Assembly: GCF_021130785.1 (NCBI RefSeq)
Contig: NW_025777636.1
Location: forward strand, 24,908-88,907
Source of the DNA: Homalodisca vitripennis
Lineage: Eukaryota; Arthropoda; Insecta; Hemiptera; Cicadellidae
Length of the DNA: 64,000 nucleotides
Direction: 5' to 3'
In this document: piece by piece, positions 33,536 to 46,469 of the stretch
Position numbering within the stretch: position 1 is the stretch's first letter
How the letters are laid out: every line of letters begins with the position of its first letter
Made by a program: the position numbers and the translations under genes
The notes under the pieces: generated by a model
Seen by the model: only the letters and a program-made list of their open reading frames with translations
What the model was told of the DNA's origin: nothing
Database searches by the model: none

Positions 33536-36500
33536 ACATTGAAGCTGTAGTCTGGGAAGGGTTATTTCTAGAAGAGGAGTAGAAGTTAAGAAGCTGGTAG
33601 CCAACTACTCCAATAATACGTGAGATACGTGAACTCGCCTAAAACAAATTAGCCATATAATGATACAAATTACTTATTACAACAACGTGCTCGCTTGAAG
33701 GACGACGCCACAACTTTTATCTATTTCAATCAAGCAAATAAAAGATCTTCAAGGGTAAGTTACTTTACTATTTACAACTTTACTTTATATTACATTCATT
33801 TTTATACGTTTGGCATCAAAGGGCTAATATAATAATACGAAAAGATCAATTTTACTTACGGACAAAGCGCGCGAGGAAAATATTCATACGCGTGCCAATT
33901 AGGTAGTTACTCCGCTGATAATTTAGTTCCGGAACATTGGATAAAAATAATATTAAATTATACTGGCTGACTATGTTGTGAAATTTACATTATATAAAAT
34001 TTAATTAACGGTACAACTTCCACTCTAATTGTGAGGCTGATGGAAGGAGAAAATACTATTAATGTGATTTTGAAACTCATTCAATTTAGTGCCTCCAAGA
34101 TGAAAAATAACAAAAGGTATCATCTACATACCTTCACCAAATCTTCGTTTTGAACTTAGCTGAAAGCAAAGATGTTTGCTCAAAGTCCTTTTTAAATATA
34201 TTGGCGAAAATAGGAGACAGTGGAGAAACCCATTGCTATTCCCTCATCTTGAAGGTAAATTTGACCCTGTAACTCCAAATCTATTGTTGTATTGAAATTT
34301 AATCCCAGTTTTAATTTAGTGGAATAATCTATTTTTATATTGCTCAACGTGTATTGATATAAAATGGCAAAAGAAAAACATGAAACCTAGTCTTTTGGTC
34401 TTATTTTTTAAAGTCATATAAATATCAGGCGAATAGAGTAGTTTTGTAAAATAAGTCGTCTATGCACTCAATACCATGATGTTCTCTCGTCTATAACATT
34501 AAATGTAATTTATTATTTACTTGTAGTATTTTTCCATCAAATTGTGTTCAACGGGTTAAGGGTTTGTTTACAAAAAATAATTTAAAGTTTAATTTAAATA
34601 AAAGTAATTATCAAGTGCTTTTTAAATATCAAATCTATTTTATATTAATACCGGGGTATTAATTCATAAGGAATTTAGAGACATAATTTAAATATATCTT
34701 ATCCTTGCTAGAAGTACAAATTACTATGATTTTGTTCTAGGCAAAATATTATGTATGTCCACAGCAATGTAGATTGTAGGATAACTAGCCTAATAAGTTA
34801 TAGAGTTTTAAATAAACATAATCTGGTCATATTGTATAAATGAACTATGGCAAATGTCTGGTAAATCCTATTTCCTTCACAATCCGCCCATTGTCAAAAT
34901 TAATCGTCAAACTAAGTGCATGTGTTACGTTTTACAAGAATATCTAAAAAATTTAATCATACTTTTTCTGTAATTCTTTAAAGGAAGCAAGGTTGACTAT
35001 TATATTGTAAGGATGCAAAAACTCGCTAGTTTTAATCTGACGCGTAAGACGCTGTTTTTCACTATTTAAAAGTCATCTTTCACACATTTGTTAATAATTG
35101 TATAATATATGTTTTATTCCAGCTGTTTATACCTTCATTTACACTGGTTTTGAAATAATGAAAATGGTAGAGTATTTAATTGTAAAAATAGTTGTATAAC
35201 TAAAATTCAATATAGGTGTGTCTGCTTCTAGTCTAACAAGTTTTTCAGACGAGGTAAACGAATTAATTAGGTTCTTTAATTTCATTTAAAAGCCTTTATT
35301 TCATTACTTATGCAATGTAAGCCATTTTCTATTGCGTTTACTCGATACTTTGTTTAGTGGCTTTAACTTAAACTGAGATAAGCTAAATAAACGATTCAAT
35401 TAACTAAAGTTCATTTTGAAGCGTCTGTAGAATTGAGTATATCATTAGAATGTATTCTGTATTACAGGCGAGAATAATGAAAAATAAGAAAGTACTTCGT
35501 CTCATTCAGTGTATTTTCAAGTTTTTAACGTCGTATTTTTGGCAAAGTTTATTATATTTACTCAGTATTTACACCCAAATTAATTACATATTTGGTATGG
35601 CAACAATATTTATATTTAACTCTACGGATAATATATTTAACGTGAGTGTTCTGTTTGGTAGGTGTTAGAACCTACTTATCTGTTTTTGTTAAGAGTTGAA
35701 AATTACATTGTAAATTGGATTAAAATAAAAACATTATTTTATATGGTGATTTGTGTGTTTATATCTTCAGAGAGTTATGTGACAAAAATATGGCGTCTGA
35801 CAAATGGTATGTCACACACTGGGAGTGCTTCAAGATATATAAATCTGGTAGTCTCAGTCCACTTGACTCAATATATGGCATATGCGTAAAAATTTCGAAT
35901 GAACGTACAATAGACTGTATTTATTTACTATGCATAATATTAAAGATCTGGCAAATTATTGAGTATTGAATCTACATTGAGTGTCGTCTGCATAAACGTT
36001 AGATGGACTGTACAAACGTTTTCCAAAAACTGGATAAGTCAGATGAAATGTATTACAAATTTGTAATGTGGAAATGTTTGATTAAATGAAAACCTTTTTC
36101 ATATTTTCAGTGAGGCGTCTGACATCTGAAACTGGTACGAATCGTCTTCTTGATCTTCTTTGACGTTTGTTTTAAGATATTTATAAAATTTCAGCGACGA
36201 TGAAGTTCAAAACGTACTCTTTCCATTATTTCGAAATAAAGCAAAGCGAGCATTTTAATTAGGATGGAAACTCAATGAAGAGAGACTTCTCATTGTCTCA
36301 CCAGTTGCCATGTTTGATTTATTTCTTTTCTCAAGCATATGATTCTGTCAATACGACAGGTCATTTATCCTTGACCTTGCTCTATTTAATACACATTAAA
36401 ATATTATTTAAGGAATCTATCAAAGAATATGTTGTAAAAGGTTTGTTACTAATTACGGCAGCATGTTCTTTTACTTGTTAACTAATTTTAAAAGTAAGAA

Positions 36501-37575
36501 ACAAAACGTATTGTTAGGAAAAAACGTAAATAATAAAGCAAAGATTCTTCCACTTGTACTATCTTAAGTTTATAGAACTCATATGAAGGTTGTATATTTC
36601 ATATTAAAGGAGTCTGCCGGAAGTGATATGTTTTAGCTTATTCAAGACACAGCTGTTTAGGTAGCTTAGGTAATCTCGCTGAGCAAAATTAATACGTTAT
36701 CTTGTCAAGTCGGAGTTAATGTCACTTTAGCGGAGGGAGGACTAATCTCATTTAATCTGAGGAAACAGTTCATGTTACATAAGTATATTAAGATAAGTAC
36801 GCTTAATCTCCTTTTCTTTGTAGAGCTTATTAATAAGAACTCTTATCTTGTGACGTAGTCTAACAGAAAGGTCATTCCTCTTCATAATTATTCATTTTGA
36901 AATAGATAAAATAACACATATAATAAATTGTGCAACTCTAGATACATTCATATTAATAAGTATACTAAAAGCAATTTATAGTAACAAGATTTCCTTAATA
37001 AAAGTTAATAATATATTTGCTATCAAAGGAATTGTACAATTTCTATCGAGTTACGTTTGATTATATAAAATGTGTGCTCTTGTATATGAATGCAGCGTTA
37101 AAAATGTTTTGATTTTACTATTTTATTTAACTCTAAAGATATTATACAATATAAAAATATATAATATATTCATTTTTATACCATGTATGCTAGTAATTTA
37201 AAAAAACTATAAAGTAATTCATAAAGAATTTTTAACCGTCATAAATAACCTTTAAAATATAGTACTATATTTTTTGATAATTTTTTTTTATCAAGCGACA
37301 ACTCTGAACTATTACCCAAGATATTTTTGTTACATACTTATTTAGTTAATTAATTAACACTTGTACTGGTTTAAAAACTTTATCTTATGTTTCAATTTGA
37401 GATTCTTATGAGCGGATTCTTCTCTTGCTTGATAGTAGTAATGTATCTCTTAAAAATAGATGTTCTAATTATTATTTGTATACTTTCATTAAGCCTGTCA
37501 CTCAAGTGACCTCAGAATAGTTTTAATGTCCATACTCATAGTATGTGGAGAACGTATCCATTTATACACATGAAA
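33536..37575. other. Non-coding AT-rich stretch
   Basis: Short ORFs at 35450-35969 and 36275-36481 have no recognised motifs. Nothing else was identified by reading both strands. Confidence 0.4.
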
Positions 37576-37649
37576 TCATTCGGTTGTGGTTAAATATTGC
37601 CGGTAGTGATATCAGCAACGAACACGTTACGATACAAACTGCCGCAGGA

Positions 37650-37800
37650 CGATAAACCTAAAGTGTTGCAGTTGTGTAAACCGTATCCGTGACTACAGCT
37701 GACTACTACAGTTAGGATCATGTTGTAACCGCAATATCTTCTGTGCCAGCACCACCACCACACCTGTTTGTGTATCTTCTTAATATCTGATATTTAATTT
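37650..37800 (+). repeat. Dispersed repeat family E, copy 1
   Basis: It matches 49080-49215 in the same orientation: AGTGTTGC, CAGCTGACTACTACAGTTAG, TGTTGTAACCGCAATATC and CACCTGTTTGTGTATCT. Confidence 0.65.
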
Positions 37801-40090
37801 CTTTATCATGTACAATTTTAAACGTTTAATTATGCTCTACATTGAATAGTGTCTTAGGTGTTCCGTAGTATGCTAAATAACTTAAAGTAAGAAGTAAATG
37901 TTTTAAGTAAAGTTTGGAAGTATGTTACACTTAATTATTAGTTTTTTTTATATCTGATATTGCAACGCTCATCAATAATTGAGGGCACTACATAACTGAA
38001 AGATTACAAATATCAGGAAAGGTAATATTTCGTACAATTGTTAGAAATAGTATTAAAAGACTTCAAATTTTGCTAAGCAATTTAAAGATGGATTTCTTTG
38101 AAAATTTATACTGCAACGAAATTTTGTACAGAAACAGTAAATGTGTACTACCAAATAAATGTCTTACTTTCAGCTTAGATATATTTTAAATAGTAAAAAA
38201 TTTGTTCTAGCATTTATATCCAAATTAGATTGTGAGATTGGGACCTCTTTCCTTATCGCCCACGTTTAACCTTGAACTTCGAAAATTATCTTCCAAATTG
38301 TCAAAAATTTGAACTAAAACTGAAGTTTACACATGTTTCTCTATTGTTTTCAGACGATCTTAATCAATAGTTTCACAATAACGTTTGCCCCTGGTGAATT
38401 TAGCTAATTTCTCTATATAAATAACTTTGCATTAAACTTTTTAATTGTTTCCCCCGTTTCATCAACATTTTGGAGACTTTGAACGACGTTTTTATTACTT
38501 GGGAAATGCACGACACAGCTGTTATTTTGCATTATCTTGATACAATTTCTTTTAATTAAGAAAGTAGCAGTCCTAATCTATTTTTCTTTCGTTAGATCAA
38601 CATGTACCTTTTTCAGTAAGTTCAGTAATTTCTGGTCTTCCCCAAGATTAGTTAACTAAGTATATAATTTGATAATACACACCTGATTTTACAAATACGT
38701 ATTCCGCTTAAAGTCCTTTATATTTCCAAAAACAGGATTAGGCGCTAGGTATATGTGATATATTACAAGGTACACATTTTTATTGAATGTATATGTTTGT
38801 AAGGATTTTAAGCTAGAAATTTAACATTGATACAAATGTTTGGTTTTTATTCTGGCATGTTCTTCCTGCAGTCAAATGACAAAAGTTACATCTTTTAGCC
38901 AACATCCTTAACTGTTCACAGAGTGCCTTGTGACGATGATTACAGGAAAATTGCCAGCTTTAGATGAGTATAACCACTACAGCTTAATACAATAAGTTCA
39001 TAAATAAGATAGGTCTGTTTATTACTTACTAGGAAATAACTAGATTATGTACAGTGTAACGAATCGATAAATTGTATAACAAACTCCCTCTTAGGCTTAT
39101 ACACATATGCTCTTTTAAGACCTACTCGTTTCCCAAAAAAATTTAACCATTAAAATTTGCAAAACATATGAAATCTTTGAATTCAAACTGGTACCTTTTT
39201 CACTCTTTGAATTCCGGCACGATACCAAAGTTTTTCCAGCCTTGGAGTCATACAAATTTTTCTTTTTTCTTTTACAGATTACCTTGGCCTCCTGTTTTTA
39301 CAATTTTAAAACGTTTACTTGCTTCAAAATGAACTGTGCTTGGTATTTCCTGTGAGACTTTTGTGAAACAACTAGTTGAAATTCATAACACTCTACATAC
39401 TCAATTGCTTGCCCATAAACCTACTATCCATACGGTTACACGTAAGATATTCTGGGTCAGTATTTACTTAGTAGCTAAATACGAAAAAAAATCTATTACT
39501 AACCTTATAGAATTTGTCTCTCCTTTATATTAGAGAGTGAAGCATGTCAAAAACATGTCAAACTTGAATCAATTTATGTACTAGCTGAAATAAAGCATAC
39601 TTCTATTTAGGCTCCTGAATAATATACATATTCTTAATTTTTATACCTAGACTAACCTACTTTCAAATTAAATAACATATTAAGGTAACAAGTTTTTTAA
39701 GTACCCACCTAAAGTAATACTATTTTTAATATACTCATTTTAGGTGAAATCCGTTAAATGTACGCACTTTATATAGGTTTGTAGAATAAACCTCACAACA
39801 CAGATAAATGTAAAACCCTAGCTCGCAAGATGTAACTAATTTTTATCCCTCTTTTGATGTTCCCGAATTATTTTCTACTCATGTAACCTACTTCAACAGG
39901 AGTAATATTTCGTTCCATCCTACTTGTAACTAAAATCAATTGAATTTTAATTTTAATACATTGATCCTGGTATAAAGCAAACATAAACCATAACCTCAAA
40001 ATCTTGGAAAAATTTCAATCAGCTGAGAGATTAGATATTTGATGGTAACCAAACTAACATAAACCATTTAATTAACTCAACTTAACCGGA
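37801..40090. other. Non-coding AT-rich stretch
   Basis: Only a short plus-strand ORF (39336-39533, 65 codons, no motif) occurs. No repeats were recognised. Confidence 0.4.
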
Positions 40091-40109
40091 TCAAATAACG
40101 TCGAGCGGG

Positions 40110-40235
40110 GCTGCTACTTGGATCGGTGTTTTGTTAGTGGTTAGGAAGTCACCTTTAAGCTAAATGGCTTGGTCCCCAGATTAAATGTTAGAGAGGGCTT
40201 CTTAATCCTAACTTCGCCTCGTAAAAAATTATATC
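40110..40235 (+). repeat. Decayed tRNA-derived SINE
   Basis: It has an A-box-like TTAGTGGTTAGGAAGTCA at about 40133-40150, a run GCTAAATGGCTTGGTCCCCAG leading to a damaged B box (40172-40190), and an ACTTCGCCTCGTAAAAAATT 3' end (40211-40230). Size and order fit a tRNA-derived SINE. It differs from the 21-kb units. The B box has lost the GTTCGA core, so the copy is old. Confidence 0.45.
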
Positions 40236-41109
40236 TTTATTTGACTTTGATGTATACGACTCATAAAAATAACCACCACATTTGAGTAAGATAGCAATAG
40301 GATTGTTTAAGTTAGGATTGGTAAATAGGTTAATTGTGACACAAACCAACCAAATTTTGAAAAATATTCTTTATTTACAAAAGAATCTATTCCAAACATT
40401 TCGGATTATGTAAGTTTACTTTCGTAGCCACATCAATTACTATTTACTGCATTAAATAAAAACATTGTTAAAATCTAAATTTCACAAATAAAAACAAATT
40501 ACACACTAATAAACAAAATTGTAGTTACGAAATCAAACTTCACTAATAGAATAATTTGGAAATTTGTAATTTCCAAATTATTCTATCAGTGAATACTTTT
40601 ATTTTTTTTCTCCTTCTTAAAAATATTAGCTAATCAAATCTATATGATTTAAAAGGATGCTGTACGAGGCACTCTTGCAAAAAATTCCCATTAACCTTTG
40701 ACGACCTGCAATATGTGAGCCCTCAATTACTTTTTATAGTATTATTTCCCTAGTAGTATGCTTATTTCACTACGTAATACCCAAATGTTTATAAGGTAGA
40801 ACGTCAATAATCCGGATTAATTGGAACCGAACCCCATCCAGATTATAAAATTATTCGTATTATCGAAATTAGCTTAAACAGGAAATTATACACTATTTAA
40901 CTTCACAAACATTTTAAAATTAATATTTTCTATTATAAGGTAAAGGGTTTTTTATAGGTAAAATAATTGAAACACATATTTCGTATTCAAACACTGTATT
41001 GAAATTTTGTTAGTAGAAACATGTGTACAGTAAAAACATCAAAAACTTTTGAGCTTTTAAAAGATTTTTAATAGGTCTTTAACTGCAGTAGTGGTTCGTT
41101 TTTTCGCAG

Positions 41110-41280
41110 CTAAGTTCTTAATCCGTTTCAAAAGAATTAACTAAGTGAGTGAGCTCTCGATTTGTTTCTCTAGCCATGACATCAGAGTCTCCGCTGCAAT
41201 AAACGCTTCAGAATGAGTTGGCCCTGTTTCTTCTGTCTCATGTTCTGGGTTGTCACTGTCAGGTTCCATTGTTTAGGTTT
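41110..41280 (-). pseudogene. Tigger-like transposase, extreme C-terminus
   Basis: A minus-strand reading from 41270 gives MEPDSDNPEHETEETGPTHS, then SEAFIAAETLMSWLEKQIE, a stop, and an LKRIKNLAAKKR block. This acidic linker, SEAF helix and basic tail end most Tigger/jerky transposases. About 280 unrelated bases (41281-41560) separate it from the preceding piece. Confidence 0.6.
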
Positions 41281-41559
41281 ACTCTTAAAGAAATTTCTTA
41301 AATAAACAACAAATATGTAAATGCTCTTTCCTGCCTTTATCTAGTAGGTACTGTATGTTATGTTACGTACATAGATTATCAATCAAAATGTTTGCATAAA
41401 TCCATAGATATTGCACAGTACTCTGTTCTGTAACATTTTATAACAGAACATTTAACTATGACTGTACGTCAGTAAAAACCAGAATAATCTCAAGCGTTTG
41501 AATAAAATTCAAAGGTAAAATACGTTTAATGTACTGTATGTTTAAGAAATATTACATAT
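41281..41559. other. Insert or intron-like gap within the Tigger remnant
   Basis: AT-rich, no coding potential. On the minus strand it begins with GTACTATATG right after the coding segment and ends before the MEPDS piece, so either a small insertion or an intron is possible. Confidence 0.3.
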
Positions 41560-41943
41560 AGTACCTTCATTTAACACGTCAGCTATATCTTGTTTGGTAA
41601 AAATCTGGTATCCAGGATCGTTGCTATCAATAGCTAACCACTCCATTGCTTCTTCTTTGTCGCATTGTTTAAATCCCGGAAGTGTGATGCATATTTTTCT
41701 TATTTCATTCACAGCACCATCAATACCTCATTCTTCCTCTGTATCACCTTTTTCATCTTCGTAAGGCCATAACTTTCTCCAGGTTCTTTGTAAATTCGTT
41801 TCTGTGAGGCTTTCCCAAGCATCGTCAAGTATGTAAATGCAGTCTTTAAGGTTCACCTTCTTTATAAACTCGATGACACTCTCCTCATTCTTTTCAGCTA
41901 ATAACAGGCGACGGAGCAGTTGTTTTCTGTAACTTCTTTTCAT
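41560..41943 (-). pseudogene. Tigger-like DDE_1 transposase, C-terminal part
   Basis: 41728-41943 encodes VIEFIKKVNLKDCIYILDD followed by AWESLTETNLQRTWRKLWP, the conserved last part of the jerky/Tigger DDE domain where tryptophans precede KLWP. After a TGA the same reading continues through a LPGFKQCDKEEAMEWLAID block to about 41565. One stop and loss of everything upstream of this segment make it a pseudogene. Confidence 0.75.
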
Positions 41944-41950
41944 CTTCGTT

Positions 41951-44227
41951 TTAATGGTAATGTTTTAATTTTATCCGTAATTGTTTTAATATCTAACGCT
42001 GATCTGTCAGATATTGGAGATTAGACAATGAACATTCTTAATACTGTAAACACTTTATTAATATTGTATTTTTTATAAATGGTTTCCTTTTTTTATTATG
42101 CTTATCTTGATTGGTACTTTGGAATATCTTATAATATACGGAAAATATGTCTGTCTATGTTAATGTTTGGGGACAGTATGTCAGTGTCAAGGCTTGACAA
42201 AGTGTAAAACAGAATGTACACTCAAACTTGCACTCTTGCCAACGTTGTGTGCAATCTTGGAAAGTATCAGAGAGATAATGTATGAATCTAGAAATTCGGT
42301 GGATTTACTACCTTACACTCCACGTTATTATTATTAGTATATTAGTACTTCTTTTCTTCAAAATAAAAACAATAAGATATTATATTCTCAATTAGAAGGT
42401 CTTACGAGGTAACATAGAAATCGATATAATAAATAAAAAAAATTCTAAACGCAATAAAATACCGTAAAGTTTTCACTATTATACGATTTTTAACTATTAT
42501 AGTCCCACGCTCAATTTTTTGTGCAGTAAAATTAATTGTGTTATAGTGGTACTTATTACAAAACCACCTAGTAATTAATTTTTAAAAAAAGCTTCTGGAA
42601 GTACTTTTAAAAATATACCAATTATATGTTATGTATAAATAAATATTGACAAACTATAATATGTTCTATATAGATCCGTTCTAACTAGTCTTTAAAATTT
42701 GTTTTACAAAAATGGTACTTTAGTTTCCTTTAAGAAAAATTTGACTTTTATTATAATGCTTTTATTATAATTAGGTAGTTACAAATCAATTAAGTAATAC
42801 GCGCACTAAGTGAAATGAACTAGAACAATGCGTGGAGCACACATTCTTTGTGTGAAATCCAGCATTGAGCAATGACCCACGTACCAGATGCGTACAGCGT
42901 CACTACTCATGGCTGTGACCCGGCGCGGCGGCCCAATTCAGATACCGACGATGCCAAAGGGTTAATTATTATGATATTACTGTACTAAAAGTAATAAGAC
43001 TTACTCCAGAAGCTCTTAGGGTTTGAAATGTTTAAATTTTATTAAAAATGATAACATTAAACATTTTTTAAATTTTCCCATATTGTTGATTTAATTACAT
43101 GTTGATATTAATGTAATCATAGTGACGGATAAAGCAATCATGTGCAAAATTTTAACAAAGAATTGGTTTTGAGGTATATTTTTAAAAATAACTTTGATAT
43201 ATTTTAAAGTTTTATTCCAATAAATCATCCAATCTTATAGATCATGATGCTATATATTGAGCATTAAAGTTACGCACATCGTAAGCAAACTTTTTCACGG
43301 TTAATTAAAATGCTAAAACGCAGTTCGATATAATCTTCAGTACAAGAGTGTTTTATAAAAATATTATGGTAGAGTGAAAGGACATACGTCTTCTTATTTA
43401 AAACCAAATGGGATCGCTCCTCTTTCTAATTTTAAATCTTATTAGTGAAAACTTTGTGTGATACCAATAAATGCAATCGCTATATAGTTTATTTTTTTTA
43501 TTTATAGGCTTATATGTATGAACCAATTATTCAATTTAGGCACTCACATAAACTTAAAAGCGTTCATCATATCATTATTATTGAATTATATTTGTTAAAA
43601 CAAATTCACAAGATATTCTACTCGCAATTTACCACGTGTTGAGTAACAAACTTAGTTGGGGTTGCAAGCAATTATTTCTTAAAATCCTTTCATTCATGAC
43701 ATGTTCTTTGGGTAGAGAGATTGACAATTAAGCAGATTATTTAAATAGACTTTTCCAATCTTAAACAGACATGAGAAAAATTCTACAATTCTACTGATTG
43801 ATTTCAACGACTCTCAGTCAAATGCTAGGGATAAAAATAATTATCTATCAAAGTTTTATACAAAAATTGTCTCGCGATATTTTGCGGATATTCTGAATAT
43901 TTGTCTGTGTCTATGAAAGATACTCTCACAATATTTTACTCACCTGGTTTAAAAATAAATAAATTATAAAAAATGTATGGTTGTCATAGGGATGTTATGT
44001 AAGACCAATTGAAAATATCCGCTAACGCTCGGAAATTAAAGTTTTATTTAGAAGCATACATTGATGAATAAGTATGAAGGTTTTTTCGAATATAATAATA
44101 AGTTACAAGTTTAAATAGAAATAAATTTAATTTCCTTTAAAGTAAACTTTATGTACCATCCTTATGAAAACAAAGGGTATTTTATTGTAACGAAACATTG
44201 ACACAATCAACATTAGAAGGTTCGTTA
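41951..44227. other. Non-coding stretch with one GC-rich patch
   Basis: Mostly AT-rich without recognisable genes. A GC-rich block of about 130 bases at 42830-42965 ends in CCAAAGGGTTAA (see findings). Confidence 0.4.
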
Positions 44228-44335
44228 CACGTGAAACACAAACAAAGAATGCAGCAAACTATTAAAAAGAACGTTCCAGGTAATTGGCAAAGTTACAAGT
44301 TATACGGTTGATTAGGGCAAATGATTGCTCTTAGT
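44228..44335 (+). repeat. Dispersed repeat family A, partial copy 5
   Basis: It contains CAAAGAATGCAGCAAACT, GGTAATTGGCAAAGTTACAA, the TTATACGGTTGATTAG block and CAAATGATTGCTCTTAG, parallel to 21740-21850. Confidence 0.65.
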
Positions 44336-45173
44336 TTTTTTTTTCCAAACGCTTATTGCAATTTGAGCAAGGTAAAGGACGTTTGAAAGTTTGTGAAAAC
44401 CAAACATTTACTTTCGAATTTGTTTAATAATATGTATTTGATTTCCAATTATAACTTGTACATCAGAAATAACATATTGATAGTAATTTTGTGCGTAACA
44501 TTATTAATTAAATTCTGTATGATTACCTTCGTCAGAATTTTTTTTTTTATATTCGGTAGGTTAAAATTTATCATCGCCCTGTGTGTAAGCAAATTTATGT
44601 ATACCATCAAGTCTAAGCTTGCAGTTGCTAATGATTATTAACAGTAATCAACATGAACGTGAATAAAACAAATATATAAATTTGATTCTTAAAGAAAATT
44701 GTACATAATAGAAACGTAGCAACAAATCAAATTCCTTTGCTTGTACTCAGACTCGTGATACCTAATGGTTATATTGATTTGAACGTTTTTTTCCACTGTA
44801 TAAATTATTTTTAAGTAATCAGATACCATTGAAATAAGGGTTATCTCTCTCTTTTTTATTTCAACATAATAGCATGCAAATTAAAATAGATAACTATTTA
44901 TAGTAGAAAACAGGAAATTTTAAGATTAGAAGTGTTCATTTCAACCTGTGTTGTTTAATGTAAGAATTGCTAAAATATACCATACTCGAAATTGATACAA
45001 AAAATTAAAGTTTTATGTACCATGCATTTTTATTTAAATATTTAATTCGATATCCTGACAATAAATGACAATACCGCTCATAATATTTCATTCACATAAT
45101 ACGTGAAAATTCGGTTTAAAAATTTTCATTTCAATTGAATTTTATTTTCAAATTATTGCCTAATTTTTCTAAA

Positions 45174-45204
<31 letters not shown>

Positions 45205-45484
45205 ACATTTTTACACATTTAATATTTTCCTATTTCAATTTTGAGCTCTCCTGTTGCTGCTCAGGTTATAAGAAAGTAGATACTATACTAAATAAATATA
45301 AAATAACCATACAAGCCGTATTTTTATATAAATGCCATCTCTATCGTTAATAATTTACGAAAAAATCAAATGCAAGGATATACTTTTCACTCTTCATGCT
45401 ATTTTTTACTGTTAATAACATGATGACTAAAACAACCTCTCCATATGTCGAATCTTGGAGCATTGGAAAAAACTGTTTTTTAAT
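44336..45484. other. Non-coding AT-rich stretch
   Basis: It includes a (TA)n tract at about 45174-45197. The ORFs at 44393-44641 and 45135-45350 are low-complexity and have no motifs. Confidence 0.4.
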
Positions 45485-45770
45485 GTAGTATCACTAGATA
45501 AAGGAATACAACATTTTCCAATATATAATTTTTTATTTGGTGCAAGGCCTTTCTGAATCAAAGATTCCATCATCAGGCACTTTCAAATTATCAAATGTTG
45601 ACGTTTTTGTAATAATAATTAATTTTATAATAACATAATGGTAAACAATTTGGATGTACGGTTAGCCAGTATAAAATATTTAATCAGAATTTAATTTTAA
45701 TTTTTTTATAAATTGAGATGATAGTAAAACTGAATTTTGAATTTGTCCGTCTTCATTATTGATAAGTTTT
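45485..45770 (-). repeat. Left inverted arm of the Penelope-like remnant
   Basis: Reverse complement of 46245-46453 with one insertion of about 95 bases (45630-45725). It includes a hammerhead-like core at 45550-45576 on the minus strand. Confidence 0.8.
45550..45576 (-). ncRNA. Hammerhead-ribozyme-like core, left arm
   Basis: The minus strand reads CTGATGA, a stem II TGGAATC/GATTCA with a bulged G and loop TTT, then GAAA. GTGC just before the core can pair with GCAC just after it. The core is canonical; the outer stems were judged only by eye. Confidence 0.45.
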
Positions 45771-45832
45771 TTTTTTATTAATCAAAAGAAAATTAAGAAA
45801 ATCTAGAAGAACATTACTACTACCTTAAGATA

Positions 45833-46326
45833 ATGAACACGAATTCATCTGTACAACACACAGTAACATTTCAAATCTATTACAGAAAATCTTTAAAAAG
45901 CATACAAACAAATCTATCACTTATAAAACAAACAACAAATTATAACAAGTATTACAAAATACCAAGAACAAAACCACATTCAAAAACAAATCAGGAATTT
46001 ATGAAATTAAATGCAACGACTGTAATAAATTGTACATTGGCCAAACTAAAAGGAACATTAAGACACGATTCATAGAACAGTTTGCACATATATAATATGA
46101 AAGAAATGAAAAATCTGCTGTGGCGAATCACTGTATTGAATCTGGACACAGAATATCTAATAAAAATTTACGATTATTAAAAGAAGTTACAAACACAATA
46201 CACTTAAATGCTTGGGAAACATTTTACATTAACAGAAATCAAGAAAGACTTATCAATAATGAAGACGGACCAATTCAAAATTCAGTTCTAATCTATATAA
46301 TCTATTATAAAATTAATTATTATTAA
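45833..46326 (+). pseudogene. Penelope-like GIY-YIG endonuclease domain
   Basis: Across 45960-46100 one frame reads SGIYEIKCNDCNKLYIGQTK, an intact GIY...YIG motif with the Cys pair typical of Penelope endonucleases, followed by an RNIKTRF block. After a stop near 46096 the frame 46120-46326 continues with VANHCIESGHRISNKNL and an AWETFYINRNQERLINNEDG block, where the E of the E-x-FYI region and the final Asn-rich turn are kept. The preceding RT is not recognisable beyond about 45830. Two or three frame breaks are present. Confidence 0.8.
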
Positions 46327-46453
46327 AAAAAATGTAAACATTTGATAATTTGTGAAGTGCATGATGATGGAATCTTTGAGTCAGAAAGGCCTTGCACCAA
46401 ACAAAAAATTATATATTGGAAAATGTTGTAATTCCATTATCTAGTGATACTAC
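46245..46453 (+). repeat. Right inverted arm of the Penelope-like remnant
   Basis: It carries the end of the endonuclease ORF, then an AT-rich 3' region with a hammerhead-like core at 46361-46387. Confidence 0.8.
46361..46387 (+). ncRNA. Hammerhead-ribozyme-like core, right arm (mutated)
   Basis: Same element as in the left arm, but the first core base is changed (ATGATGA for CTGATGA) and stem II has a substitution (GAGTCA for GATTCA). Probably inactive. Confidence 0.35.
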
Positions 46454-46469
46454 AGTAAACCTCTCCATA

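Larger units (their letters stand above)
40794..41950 (-). mobile_element. Tigger/pogo-type DNA transposon remnant
   Basis: The left end has AATAATCCGGATTAATTGG near 40807-40825, typical of Tigger-like terminal inverted repeats. Going right, the C-terminus of a DDE_1 transposase follows in three pieces to 41943. The 5' half of the gene and the other terminus are missing. Confidence 0.65.
45485..46453 (+). mobile_element. Penelope-like element remnant enclosed by inverted repeats
   Basis: A GIY-YIG endonuclease region on the plus strand is bounded by inverted copies: 45485-45770 and 46245-46453 are reverse complements over about 210 aligned bases, the left arm carrying a roughly 95-base extra segment. 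The inner part of the right arm is the end of the endonuclease ORF, so the left arm is an inverted copy of the element's own 3' end. A 12-base direct repeat, AACCTCTCCATA, lies outside each arm (45434-45445 and 46458-46469). Confidence 0.75.
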
